From contig JBHGNT010000013.1 of assembly GCA_043228905.1 (NCBI GenBank), positions 20,150,001 to 20,214,000 on the forward strand: 64,000 nt of DNA. Reading direction: 5' to 3'. The first letter of the stretch is position 1; every line of letters begins with the position of its first letter. Shown in pieces: positions 1-9,849 of this stretch. This DNA comes from Azolla caroliniana. Its lineage: Eukaryota > Polypodiophyta. Below the pieces are notes generated by a model. It was not told the origin of the DNA. It searched no databases and saw only the letters and a list, made by a program, of their open reading frames with translations. Made by a program: the position numbers and the translations under genes.

Positions 1-710
1 TTGATCGCCTTGCTAGGCTCGATCATCATAGGCGCCTTCCTCCACGATTGTGGATTCTCCATATCAGTTTCCTCTTGCCATTGTCGACGCTTATCAAGAC
101 GGCTACAAGCCTTCTTCACCGCCGCCTAGTCTGCTACTAAACCATTTGGTTGTGTTTCATCCTCCAAAAAGTTACCCAATTCACACCGATCTTTCGCATC
201 CACTGCCTTCAGGAATAGTAGGGCTTTATCTCCATCGAGAACTCGTTGATCAACACTCGGAAGTCGGTTATACTTCTGGTCGAATTCGGCATATACTCTA
301 GACGCACACATATTCTTCCCTTTCTTCTCGATCCATGTCATTAGCATATGTCGAGTCATCCGTGATGCGTCTTCAAGCATGTATTTAGCAAGAAGCGCCT
401 TTTCAAACTCCGCCCAAGTTGCATGCTCATTTTGGATCTCCATGACGCGCTCGCTGATCCCTGGTTCCACCAGACGTTAGAAGCTAGAAATTTGTTTGAG
501 ATCATTGACATCCCTTTGTTGCATCTCGTTCCGATAGGTAGCAAGAAAATCCGTGATGTTCTTGCCACCAAATTGTCCAACTATCTCGACCGTACGATCA
601 ACAGCTTTGGCGATTAAAGCTTCTCGATCTCTCACCTTCAGCATATATTCCACTATGGACACCATGCCTTTCGTTAATTCCTCTTCTTGAGTTCCGCTTG
701 TGGAAGCCAT
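1..710 (-). pseudogene. retroelement gag-like protein, copy 1 (broken, runs off the window)
   Basis: A minus-strand reading frame starts at the ATG at 710-708 (MASTSGTQEE) and stays in one frame to the window edge, interrupted by a TAA at 477-479 and a TAG at 126-128. It aligns by eye with the gag-like frame at 4637-5215: both share a 'VxRVGxFxGxx...FLxxYxxEMxxRxV' segment, then 'AxWxxFExxLLxxY', then 'VDxxVLxxDKxLLFxxxxDxxxR'. The arrangement of helical blocks is that of a capsid-like Gag of an LTR element; no zinc knuckle or polymerase is inside the window. Both copies sit just downstream of the same primer-site-like block. I infer a dead or dying retroelement continuing leftwards. The exact family is not recognised. 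Confidence 0.55.
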
Positions 711-741
711 CGTTGCACTTGCTATCCTCCCTACCGCCTCT

Positions 742-759
742 TTCACGTCGGGTTCACCA
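742..759 (-). other. primer-binding-site-like block upstream of gag copy 1
   Basis: On the minus strand this reads TGGTGAACCCGACGTGAA. It starts with TGG, as a tRNA-primed site complementary to a CCA end does. The same block, with two differences, lies at 5231-5248 before gag copy 2. In both cases the next few bases lead to a TG on the plus strand (773 and 5258) that could be an LTR edge. I cannot name the tRNA. Confidence 0.45.
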
Positions 760-955
760 CTTAATTATGTCGTGAAAATCCGTCACTATGTGCGGATCAT
801 GAGACGGAACCGTCGGGGTTCTGGACTAGAAGGATTTAGTGCAACACGTACAACACAAGCAATTTTTAAGCATAAGACAAGTGGGAGAGACAAATCATTC
901 GTTTATTCCAAAAGAAAATCGATTCTTTATAATTTCAGAATCGTGTTACAATGGG

Positions 956-1212
956 TTGGGTATGGAAATGAGGGATTAGTTTTTCAAAGAAAGGAGCCAA
1001 CAACAATGCAAGGAGTGGTCTGATATGAATACGAGAGATGATTGTTTTTTGACAAGAAAGATCGAGTCCCCAAACTTAGCTAGTTGGGTATGGAAATGAG
1101 AGATTAATTTTTCAAAGAAAGGAGCCAACAACCATGCAAGGAGTGGTCTGATATGAATACGAGAGAGATGATTGTTTTTTTACAAGAAAGAACGAGTCCC
1201 CAAAGCTAGGAG
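956..1212. repeat. 128-bp tandem duplication
   Basis: The block beginning TTGGGTATGGAAATGAG at 956 recurs at 1084 with few changes, so the period is 128 bp. A decayed partial third copy follows from about 1205 (GGAGTTTGATATCAATATG compared with GGAGTGGTCTGATATGAATA). Confidence 0.85.
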
Positions 1213-1273
1213 TTTGATATCAATATGTGAGATAAATTGTTTCTCGAAAACCTAGAGGGAAGAAGAAGGAAGA

Positions 1274-1297
1274 GGGGGGGGGGGGGGGGGGGGGGGG
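1274..1297 (+). repeat. G24 homopolymer run
   Basis: An uninterrupted run of 24 G on the plus strand. It could form G-quadruplex structures, and it is also a place where sequencing length errors are likely. Confidence 0.9.
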
Positions 1298-1575
1298 AAC
1301 TAGGAGGAAAAAAATGGGACATATATCGAGCTCCTCGTTGATCCTCCTCCTCAATATTACTTTGCATGCCCACTTTTAGTTGGATGGCCTCTATTTTTAG
1401 TTGCAAGCTTCCATTTTTAGATGCATGCCTTTTACTTTTAGTTGCATGGCCTTGGCTTTTGGTTGCATGCGATTGTCCGTATAATTCGGCCAAATGACAC
1501 AATCATCCATAAAGTTTAGCCCGTGCGCAATCTATACGTGCGTCGCAACCAAACCGTAGACGCGTCCACATGCAA

Positions 1576-1800
1576 AAGTCCCGACCACGTAGTAGTGTAC
1601 GCATCCACACATGCGTGCATCCCGACCGCGCCGTAGTGTACGCATCCACGCGCCCGCGCACACACACACGCGTCTGCGCGCTCGTCCGCACATACACCCG
1701 AAACTTGCACACACGCGTACATCCGAAGACATCCATGCGCGTGTATGTCTGAAAATGTCCACGCAGCCATGCACACACGCATACGCCCAAAGCGTGCACA
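1576..1800. repeat. CpG/CpA-rich purine-pyrimidine repeat
   Basis: A roughly 40-bp unit (CGACC..GTAGTGTACGCATCCAC) occurs at about 1582 and 1622. It runs into a long stretch of ACACAC/ACGCGT-type alternating dinucleotides. All six frames stay open only because of this composition, so the overlapping open frames are not called as genes. Confidence 0.6.
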
Positions 1801-2129
1801 CCACATAGTGTAGCCCAAGTCACCTTGAACATTCTATGCTCCACACATTGATAGAATGAATATGTTTTGGTTTCCCTTATATATTCCGGGTTCCAATGTT
1901 GTCCTATCTATGTGGGATATCTCACAATTTTGTCTTTTCTTTTCTCTTCTTTAAACTTTACACTCACATAACTTGATACTTGTTTATCCGTTTTATGTGT
2001 TTTATGTGTTTTATGCGTAGTAAAATACGCTATGAAGCTCTTGAACACATCTATCTTTCCATATCCATATATTAAGCTAATCGTAAATAATTATTTTACT
2101 AGTTTTTATATCGTGTGTGAAAAACCACA

Positions 2130-4560
2130 CGACACCGCGTGTGTTCCATCTCTGACTCGATCATCTCTTCGTCCCAAACACCTCGTCGTGCGGACTCCCT
2201 CTATTCCATGCTTGCCTTTCGTAGGCGTTGCCCATGTGTCGTCATCGTTCCCCGAATGCGCGTTCGTTCTTCGGTCCTTGGGTGACCCCAATATGCGCTC
2301 CTTGTTCCTTCTATGGTCGTCGTGCCATGTGGCGTCCTCCGTCTTCCTTGTTCGGCACCGGCTGTAACAAACACCATCCCATACCCGTGCTTGCTTCAGC
2401 CCTCGATGGCCACTTGCACACCTCTTGTTCCGCTCCGAGCTTACCCCTCACCGGCTTCCTTCCGAAACCGTAACCGACCGATAAGGGTTCGGCCCTCGTC
2501 AACTCCGGCCTTGCCGGCCCCCAGCCTGCTCTTCTTGCATCGTTGGCTCTCGTTTCCTGCCGCCACCATCCTTCTCACTCGGTCTCACGTTGCCATGTCG
2601 GCTTGAACTACTAGTGTCTCTGGATTGGTGTGAGGATCCCAAAGAAACACCTTTCTTTCCTCCTTTCGACCTTGTCGGAAGGTCCGGTTTTGGTTTTGTG
2701 GCCGCCTTGCCGGCCCGATACCTCCTTGCTGCTCTACCCCCGTCATCCGATCACATTCACCTGCCGCTACCGTCCTTTCCTATAGGACTCACACCTACAC
2801 TCGGGCCGACCGCCGGATCGGTGTGAGGACCTTCGTGGGACCTCCCCCTTTGTCGTCTCCCACATCACCGATTCCCGTTTCCTGTCGGCACCATCCTTCT
2901 CACTCGGTCTCACGTTGCCACATCGGTTTGAACTGGCGGTGTCTCCAGATTGGTGTGAGGATCCCATAGGAACGGTCTTTCACTGCCCTTTGCCCTCGTC
3001 CCCTCGCCGCCACTATCAGTCCCTCTTGGTCTTACGGCGGCTACGCTGCCGACTGCCGAAGTCTCTAGGTCCAGTGTGAAGGATCCTCCTTGGGCTCGTC
3101 GTATCTCGAACCCTTATCCTGGGTCGCCTTTCTCCGCAAGCCAAGAGGGTGGCTCGCTCTACACCCTCTCCCGTGGTACCGATGTACCGTGTCCCCGACC
3201 TCTTCGTAGGCCTGCTCTCTCCTCTCTTCTGGATTAGTTATCTGGAAGTCCGCTCCACTCGGTTCTCGTCTGGGTCCGTTCGTCATTCTTTGGATTGTCG
3301 GGTCCCGTTCTCCTGCCGCCACAGTCAATATCTTGGTCTTACGTCAGATCCGATGCCGACCGCCGAAGTCTCTAGCCCGGTGTGAGGTGACCCATAGGAC
3401 CGGTCTTCGTTCTCCGCTTCGTCCCTTGTACTTCTCTCGGACTCGTCATCGCTCTCCTTGTTGTGCCCCCGCCTCTACCTTCCATCTCTTTCGGTCTCAC
3501 ATTGCCACGCCGATCGACTGCCGAAGCCTCCAAACAAGATGTGGGGACACCGATTCGTAATGATTCCAGACGACTCATCCAGGGCCACCGACCCTTTTAG
3601 TGGTGCCGGTGGATCGCATCCACTCTATGATCAATCAAGCCCGCCTCGGCTTGATTCTCCAATGTCTGGAGTTTCGGCTCTGATGTCGATCCTATTGGAC
3701 GCATTCCGAACCCTTGATCACGTCCTTCTGATTCCCGACCTTCGCCCGGTCGGTCTTTCTCCCCATGTAAAAGAGGACGGCTTGTCCCGCACCCTCTTCC
3801 ATATCGGCACTTTCATGCCGATTTTGGCCTTAGTCGAACAATCCACAACTGGATCGTGCTCCAACTTAATCGAAGTGCCGCGCGGTTCAGTCCCCAGTCG
3901 GGTTGTTTCCTGGTTCTTTCTTCGACCTTCTCGCGGGCCATTTCCCATCCATCTTTGTTGGCATCGTGCCAGGACTCCTCGATACCGTCATCCATCTCCT
4001 CGGTCTCACGTGGGCATAAGGGCCCGAATGCCGAGTTCTCCGGAATCGGTTCCGAGGGCTCTTGTCTATTCCTTCCCCGAATCATCTCGCCGGCAATTCT
4101 TGGTCTCACGCTACCGCCTTCCTCCTCTTGGGACTCACGTGGGCACTCAGGCCCGACTGCCATCATCTCGAGAGCAAGTGTGGGAAGACGCGTAGAATCG
4201 CCCATCCGTTTTACACCCTTATCCATAGCCACCGGCTCCTTGTGGTTAGTGGTCGTCTCCTTACCGATCGCGCAAGCCTTGCCTGGGCTTGCTTCTCCAA
4301 TATCCGAAGTTTCGGGCTGACGTGCCCAAAACCGCCAGTCCCAACGTTCCGATTCTACGATTGGTATCTCGGCCTCGTCCTCGGTCGTTCTATCTCCGCA
4401 AGTCGAGAGGGCGTCTTGCTCCACACCCTCTCTCGTGGTATCGTCATACCGATCTCCTGACATCTCGTGGGGCAGGTCCGTCTCCTCGACGTCGGCTTGC
4501 GGCCTCGATCTTTCCTCTTCCTCAATCCTGGCCCCGAAGCCGAGCCTTGCCAACTCTCTT
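2130..4560 (-). repeat. GC-rich degenerate tandem repeat downstream of gag copy 2
   Basis: Related blocks recur many times. 'CTTCTCACTCGGTCTCACGT' occurs at about 2572 and 2894, and shorter forms of 'GGTCTCAC/GGTCTTACG...GCCGACYGCCGAAGTCTC...GGTGTGAGG' at about 3012, 3333, 3490, 4005 and 4110. 'CGAGAGGG...TCTACACCCTCTC' type blocks occur at about 3143 and 4398. Read on the minus strand it continues the gag orientation and gives hydrophilic Arg/Glu-rich peptide with a recurring VRPxE/CPRE motif, the longest piece being 3813-4553. It may be the decayed C-terminal or linker part of the gag-like polyprotein, or a satellite. No polymerase motif is seen. Confidence 0.5.
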
Positions 4561-4636
4561 TGCCATTCGACCTCTTCCTATTGTGATGGCGCGCAGTCGT
4601 GAGCCTTCCTCCTAGCCTTCTCGGCCCGCTCGTCAT

Positions 4637-5215
4637 CTAGTCGTTGGCATACCTTTCCGACCTTTGACCAGTTCTCCGTAAGGCCATTCGCTTCGAGCTC
4701 AATCTGATGGCCTCGCATTCCGCTCGGTCGATTGACCTAATGAACAACAGGACTTTGTCCACCCCCACCAAAACTTGCTCCCTCTCCGGTGGGTCTTCGC
4801 CGAACTCTCGGAACGCCTTCGTTGCGCCCCGGTGGGTCTTCGCCGATGCCACCCACTGGTCAAAGTCGTGTCTTCCCCTGCTCTTCCGCCGTCCTCCATA
4901 TGCTTGCAAGAGCACCTCTTCGAAGGCCTCCCACGAACTATGAGCTTCTCGGAGCTCCTTCACTTCCATGTGCATGCGAACGGTGACGACCCGACAAAAG
5001 AACCCCAGCTTCAACGCCTCGTCTACATTTCGCTCCTCCATTTCCGCGTTGTAGGCTTCCAAGTAGAATGGGACTTTGTCCCCGTTGAAACGGCCGACTC
5101 TTTCGACCACTCGCTCAACAGCTTGCTCCGTCGTCTCCCTTCTTGTTGTTGCTCGTCCAAACTCCCTCACCACTTCGATAAAAAGTTGCGTGAAGTCATC
5201 TTCTTCCAACTCCAT
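4637..5215 (-). CDS. retroelement gag-like protein, copy 2
   Basis: An open frame of 192 residues starts at ATG 5215 and ends at 4637. It opens with an acidic MELEEDDFTQ segment, then 'AVERVVERVGRFNGDKVPFY' and 'SSWEAFEEVLLQAY', and closes with 'VGVDKVLLFIRSIDRAE'. The order of these blocks matches gag copy 1 at 1-710, which gives the call; neither has a zinc knuckle in frame. The upstream flank carries the TGGTGAACCC block at 5231-5248 and a candidate LTR with a TATA box, so the frame would be the first product of a minus-strand transcript. No pol gene follows, so the element is truncated or non-autonomous. No database family was checked. Confidence 0.55.
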   Translation of the reverse strand: MELEEDDFTQLFIEVVREFGRATTRRETTEQAVERVVERVGRFNGDKVPFYLEAYNAEMEERNVDEALKLGFFCRVVTVRMHMEVKELREAHSSWEAFEEVLLQAYGGRRKSRGRHDFDQWVASAKTHRGATKAFREFGEDPPEREQVLVGVDKVLLFIRSIDRAECEAIRLSSKRMALRRTGQRSERYAND

Positions 5216-5230
5216 TCTCCCTTGCCGCCC

Positions 5231-5248
5231 TTCACATTGGGTTCACCA
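5231..5248 (-). other. primer-binding-site-like block upstream of gag copy 2
   Basis: On the minus strand this reads TGGTGAACCCAATGTGAA, the counterpart of 742-759. It lies 9 bp inside the candidate LTR edge at 5258 and 16 bp upstream of the gag ATG at 5215. Confidence 0.45.
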
Positions 5249-5257
5249 AATATGTCA

Positions 5258-5960
5258 TGTTACTACGCGCGTGCATGTGAAATAAGGCGGGACCACGGGG
5301 GTCTCGGACGAGGGAGAAGGGATGCCGAGAAACCGACTCCGGACACGTCCCGGAGGCAACCGAACACGAGAGAAGAGAGAAGAGAAAGAGAAAACATGCG
5401 CGCGACACCGACTCTAATGCACAGGAGACAAGGGGCTAAGCTCCCGACACCGCCAATTACACTAATATGCACAAACAAATGTGAGTATATATATTACAAG
5501 GGAAAAGATACAACCCCGACTTCGAGCAGGACCGAGATAGGTAAGGTTACAACAGCCGTCTACTACCAAGCCGCCGAACGGGGAGCTCTCGGGCTCGTTG
5601 CGCCGAGCGAGGTCTTGCACAGGAGACCGAGCGGAAGCAAACCCTAAACAGACACGAACTCTCCACCCACACAACAACGAAGAAGAAGAACTAAATGAAA
5701 CCCTAAAGAAAGTAAGAAGAAGAGAAACTACCAAACCCTAGATCTAATGGTATACCCTCCTAACTCAAAATGGGCAACCCCTCAATAAGGGACCCCTCCC
5801 TCCTTTTATAGACCAAGGAGGGGAGGGCGTTACAATGTGGGACAAATACTCCTCCTTTATTCTATACATTGTTTCCTACTATACATGTGCACATGTTGCA
5901 GGCCACCGACTTGCCCTATTCCACCCCGGTTTCACACTATAGTCGGAAATCTTCACAACA
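5258..5960 (-). mobile_element. candidate 5' LTR of the gag copy 2 element (703 bp)
   Basis: On the minus strand the block begins TGTTGTGAAG and ends GTAGTAACA, giving short TGTT/AACA terminal inverted ends. It contains TATAAAAGGA (5801-5810, minus) upstream of gag and is followed by a primer-site-like block. No second copy of this LTR is in the window, so the 3' LTR is lost or never existed, and the boundaries rest on the terminal dinucleotides and the spacing to the primer site. Confidence 0.5.
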
Positions 5961-6600
5961 ATGTCCAATAGTTAGGCCTTGAGTATATAAGCCCTAACCT
6001 AAGGTTGTAATATGTGTTGCTTGATCATTCTTGTATCTTGAGTCTCAGAGAGAGAGAGAGAGAGAGAGAGAAAACAGAAATAACAAAGCTTCCATTAAAG
6101 CTTAAGAGCGTTGTCATGAGGAATTCCGGCTACTAAGAGAATTGGATCCAGAAGCGCCTGAATGGGGATGTGCTTCGATGCACTCGGAATATGTCTCTAT
6201 GTATAAACGAGTGTAAATAGTATAGTGTTAGTTGAGTGTTGGTGATTACTAGGTAGGTGTGATTGATAGATACTTTATGGTCCCACGAGGAGAGGAACAA
6301 CGGTGATTGAGGGAAGGAGATCGATGAGAGAATCGAGGAGAGAATCGAGGAGAGAATCGAGGAGGAAAGAAAACGGTTGTCTTTATGGGTGATGTAACAG
6401 CCTTCCCCTTTGTCTATAAAAGGGGAGGTTCGAGACTATGTTAAGTATCCAAGATTTGGAGGAAAAAGTGTTGTCGTTTTGAGTGTCGAGCTCTCTCTCT
6501 CCCCCCTCTCGGTGTGTCATGTGTTGTATTGATTCGTGGAATAAGTTGAAGCCTCTGCTTGCGCTGGAAACCATGTGCTCCCAACTAGAGGTTCATCGTT

Positions 6601-6654
<54 letters not shown>

Positions 6655-7113
6655 CTCAAAGCTTTGTCGTCGGTTGAGTCCGGTTGTAATCTCTTCTTCT
6701 CTGATAATCGTTAGTACTTTGCCAAGTCTTTCCTTGTGTACGGGCATTACCGTGTTGTTCCTTCTTGTTTCTATTGTGTGTGTTCGTGTCTGTGTGCCCG
6801 TGGGCTTTTTGTTGTTGTCGGGCATTCTGGTCGGATTAGTTCACTCCTTCAGTCCCGTGCATTTACCGGCGGGTATCCGAGAATCGTTCCGGATCTGGTG
6901 AAGCCATCTGGACTCCGACCCAGTCCTTACTCCTCCCATCGGCTCCTTGGTCCGAGACCCCAATGGTCCCACCCCGTTTCAACACATCCCCGCGGAATAC
7001 CACCACAGCGTTTTCATCTTCTTGTCTTCGTTCTTTCTGTGTTGTTTGCTAAGTACTTCTTGACAAGTCCTCACATGTACTTCCGCACATATTCGAACAC
7101 CATAATCGACACA
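5961..7113 (+). other. LTR-like promoter fragments and microsatellites, no gene
   Basis: No coding region is seen. TATATAAGCC at 5984-5993 is followed by a transcribed-looking segment with an (AG)n run near 6048-6071. A 15-bp unit (GAGAGAATCGAGGA) is repeated at about 6312-6370. A second TATA box (TATAAAAGG, 6415-6423) precedes a CT-rich tract and a long (GT)n. These look like pieces of one or two plus-oriented LTRs, but I cannot define their ends. Confidence 0.35.
6602..6652. repeat. (GT)n microsatellite, about 25 units
   Basis: An uninterrupted GT dinucleotide run. The overlapping 'CVCVCV' and 'THTHTH' open frames are artefacts of it. Confidence 0.95.
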
Positions 7114-7621
7114 TCACAACTTCCAAATTACCCACATCAGAATAGATGAAATTGTCTTCCAAATAATATCATCCCTAAATTGTAAATTATCACTTATAAA
7201 ATGTTGAACCATTTGTATATGAGGAGGAACTATGTGAAAGGCTTCCACTATATCTTCCTTTTCATATAACAATAGTTGTCCCTCTAGAATGCCCCACCTA
7301 ACCGCACCCCAAGTAATCACACAATTAGCATGTATCAATATCAACAGCCTTAATACTCTCTACCAAACTTGCATAATTTTAGGACAAGACCACAATACAT
7401 GCTTAATTGATTCCATCATACATCCAAAACCAAATCCACACGACTCACTATGTAGTTGTCATAACCAAGCCCGAACCCGTAGTGCATAATGGATCAATAA
7501 CCAGCATACTCCATAACCACTTCCAATATTTAGATACATCCATTAAAGAGGCCCCCATTCACCAACCACACTTTCATAGCGGATGGTGGATGCAAATTCC
7601 TACTTAAGAGCAACTTTCATT
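7114..7621 (-). pseudogene. LINE reverse transcriptase C-terminal (zf-RVT) fragment, distal half
   Basis: Read on the minus strand with one frameshift, this gives a Cys/His segment (CGFGFGCMMESIKHVLWSCP) typical of the zinc-binding zf-RVT domain after plant LINE reverse transcriptases, followed by a tail ending in the frame 7344-7114 with 'FRDDIIWKTISSILMWVIW'. A comparable tail with 'WETISSITLWALW' is at 59700-60270. The fragment abuts the chromovirus LTR at 7622, and its upstream half lies at 25187-25800 beyond that element. It is a decayed non-LTR retrotransposon. Confidence 0.6.
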
Positions 7622-7917
7622 TGTCATGATATGGCAAGACTCAAACCCATGACCTTATGTTACATGGGTCGAGCTCTTGACCATTACACTATCTATTGTA
7701 ATATGTAAAATATTATTTTTATTTAAGTTTTACTATAGAAAATTGATGTATATTCCAAATTTCTCTTGAACATTCTAGAAGCTTCAAGACTACTCCTAAG
7801 AACACTATAAAAGGAGGCTCAAGGCATTATTTCAAACCAAATCGATTCAACGCCAGTCTTAAGCCTCCTAGCCTTCCTTGTATATTCTTCTCACATAATA
7901 TATCGTTGTCATCATCA

Positions 7918-7968
<51 letters not shown>

Positions 7969-8062
7969 CTTCTCTCGAGTGTTCTACACCCTCTATTCCT
8001 CTTAGTACTAATATTCCTCTCTTAGTACTAATTTCTTCTCTGTCTCAGTACTATTCCTGACA
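7622..8062 (+). mobile_element. chromovirus 5' LTR (441 bp)
   Basis: The edges match the 3' LTR on both sides. TATAAAAG is at 7806-7813. The segment 7839-7850 (AAATCGATTCAA), 33 nt after the first T of the TATA box, is where transcription should begin. Its 3' LTR counterpart (24944-24955, AAATCGGTTCAA) is exactly complementary to the bases after the 5' LTR. A (CT)n run occupies about 7919-7961. The first 70 bp hold a tRNA-like sequence in antisense. Confidence 0.88.
7633..7695 (-). other. tRNA-like (Pol III A/B box) sequence at the head of the LTR
   Basis: On the minus strand an A-box-like TAGTGTAATGG (7691-7681) is followed by a B-box-like GGTTTGAGTCT (7647-7637) inside 'GGGTTTGAGTCTTGCC'. 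The same sequence recurs at the head of the 3' LTR (about 19340-19402). It looks tRNA-derived, not like a working tRNA gene. Confidence 0.5.
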
Positions 8063-8064
8063 GT

Positions 8065-8076
8065 TTGAACCGATTT
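8065..8076 (+). promoter_or_regulatory. candidate self-priming primer binding site
   Basis: TTGAACCGATTT lies two bases after the 5' LTR end. It is the exact reverse complement of AAATCGGTTCAA at 24944-24955 in the 3' LTR and matches 11 of 12 in the 5' LTR (7839-7850). Those LTR bases sit 33 nt downstream of the TATA box, where the transcript should start. No TGGTATCAGAGC-type tRNA site is found after this LTR. In Tf1/sushi-group Ty3 elements the first bases of the mRNA fold back on such a site to prime reverse transcription; assigning that mechanism here is inference. Confidence 0.7.
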
Positions 8077-8215
8077 TCCTCCTTCCGTCTCCTCCTTTCC
8101 TCCTCTACCTTTTATCTTCTTACATATCCCTTTTTTCCGGTCTTCTCTCTAGTTTCCCTCATCTTCTTACCCCTTTTTTCCCTTCATACTAATCCTCTTA
8201 TCCTCCCTAGTAAAA

Positions 8216-9356
8216 TAGAAACTGTTAACGCTCAGGAATACCAATCTGTTTTCTCGGAGGTCCAGTGCTTAAGAGAGAAATTTGTAGCACTAGAACAAGA
8301 AAATCACCGTTTGTTGGGGGATCTTTAACAAATAGCACTGGAAAAACAACAACACAGGGAGCTGACGTTACATGTACAACAACTTGAAGCGACTATTGTA
8401 TCACTACAACAACAAGGATCAAGCACTCAAGGGATTCACAAAGAACCCAACATCGTTCTTCCTGCAAAATGTGATGGGACCCGATCACAGTTTAAAGGTT
8501 TTCTAAATCAGGTACGTTTAGTGATTCAAATGCATCCTTCTCGATATCCTACCGATGCATCACGAGTGGGACTAGTAGGCACTACTTAGTGGCTCAGCAT
8601 TGGCATGGTTCGCTCCGTTGTTAGAAAAGGAATCTCCATTACTAAACAATTTTGAAGAATTTATAAGTGAGTTTAAAGCCTGTTTTGGAGATACTGACCA
8701 CATAAGGACAACAATCAACAAAATCCGACGATTACGCCAAGGTGATCGTCCAGCCTCGGCATAAGCTGCAAATTTCCGCATGCTCGCCGCCGATATCCCT
8801 TGGGATGATCAAGCATTGATGGAGCAATTTCGTTATGGTTTACGCAACGATGTTAAGGATTTACTCTTAACCTTCCCCGAAGAACCAAAGTCATTAACAA
8901 AAGCAATCAGTCGCGCGGTGAGATGCGACAATCGCCTTTTCAAACAACGTTCAGAACGGCAATTCCAGATGCCGAGGGCAAGATATGAGCCCACCTACGC
9001 CTCAGTGGTAGTGAAACCTTTTCCGAGGGAGTCATATAATGCGTCTCCAGTGAATACTCCAATCCGACTCCGATGGAGATTGACACTACACGTCGTCGCG
9101 GACCATTATCGGAAGAAGAAAAGCAGCGACGTCGAGCAAATCGACTATGTCTTTATTGCGGTGGACCAGGGAATATTGCAGTAAATTGTCCCCATAGGCC
9201 AAGAAGACAGGTAAACCAAATAGTTGCTAGTTCTAATTGTACTAAAACCGAATCTATTTTAGTAGGAATATCTGATAGTCCTAATAGTACTAATAGCACA
9301 AATGTAGTGAACAAATTTGATGTCCTTAGTCAATTAGAAGAAGAGTTAAACGACTA
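8216..9356 (+). pseudogene. chromovirus gag (capsid plus zinc knuckle), broken
   Basis: Several frames together encode a Gag: a coiled-coil-like N-terminus (QEYQSVFSEVQCLREKFVAL at about 8235), a capsid segment with 'FKGFLNQVRLVIQMHPSRYP' at about 8492, 'LRQGDRPASAYAANFRMLAA' spanning a TAA at 8764, and a C-terminal knuckle 'CLYCGGPGNIAVNC' near 9150. The pattern FxGFLxQxRLxFxxxPxxYPTDxxRV is known from Tf1/sushi-type Gag proteins. The knuckle should be CCHC but has Asn in the His place. Stops occur near 8326, 8588 and 8764, with a frameshift near 9060. The product would package the element's RNA; this copy cannot make it. Confidence 0.75.
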
Positions 9357-9383
9357 AGTCCATCCAAAATAGGGGTCATTTGG

Positions 9384-9803
9384 TTGGACAGCCCTAGATC
9401 TGTGCAGCCCATTAGTGGTTCCATTCCCTCTAAGCAAGTTAGTGATGTGTTCATAGCCCAAGTAACAATTAGTACTAAAAATACCCTTCCAATACATGTC
9501 TTAGCACTTCAAGATTCCGAAGCTAATTCTTGCTTCATGGATAGGAATTTTTCCCAAGCTCATCAGATATCTCTCAGAAAACTCCCATGTCTAGCCTCTA
9601 TAGTAATCATTGATGGTCGTCCCATTGCTTCCGGAAATATCATAGAAGAGTCAGAGCCCGTTAATATTGTCCTAGATAATCAAGTGTGTGTAGTATCATT
9701 TAATATAATTAGTATCCCAGAACATCCCATTCTTTTAGGATTACCATGGTTCGAATTACATAACCCGGACATAGATTGGAGAACAAGAGAAATCCGGCAT
9801 TGA
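9384..9803 (+). pseudogene. chromovirus aspartic protease region
   Basis: A frame of 139 residues contains the retropepsin core: 'VLALQDSEANSCFMD' in place of the usual DSGA-type active site, then the flap region and 'HPILLGLPWFELHNPDIDW', the conserved C-terminal ILG(L/M)PW signature. The catalytic triad D-S-G reads D-S-E here, which should abolish activity. It ends at a stop just before the RT region, probably by decay, since Ty3 pol is normally continuous. Confidence 0.8.
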
Positions 9804-9849
9804 CAAGCCCGAGGATCTACTCATAAGATTGCAACCATTTCGCTATTAG

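Larger units (their letters stand above)
773..2120 (-). other. probable LTR/leader of gag copy 1, repeat rich, no gene
   Basis: No host gene is seen. By position this should hold the 5' LTR of the minus-strand element: its inner edge would be at 773 and a TATA-like TATATAAG lies at 1877-1884 on the minus strand. The outer edge is not defined. Inside are a 128-bp tandem duplication, a run of 24 G, short tandem TTTTTAGTTGCATGGCC-like units (about 1358-1480) and an alternating CpG/CpA stretch (about 1576-1800). The small open frames here are products of these repeats. Confidence 0.35.

Noticed and set aside
1503-1844. Several overlapping open frames on both strands
   Set aside because: All frames are open because of the CpG/CpA repeat; the peptides are Cys/Val/His-rich translations of dinucleotides.
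3458-5647. Long plus-strand open frames (3458-4195 and 4775-5647)
   Set aside because: They are Pro/Ser/Arg-rich shadows of the minus-strand gag and GC-rich repeat; no motif and no plausible start context.
7289-7607. Plus-strand small open frames near the LINE fragment
   Set aside because: They are antisense to the LINE zinc-binding tail and carry no motif.
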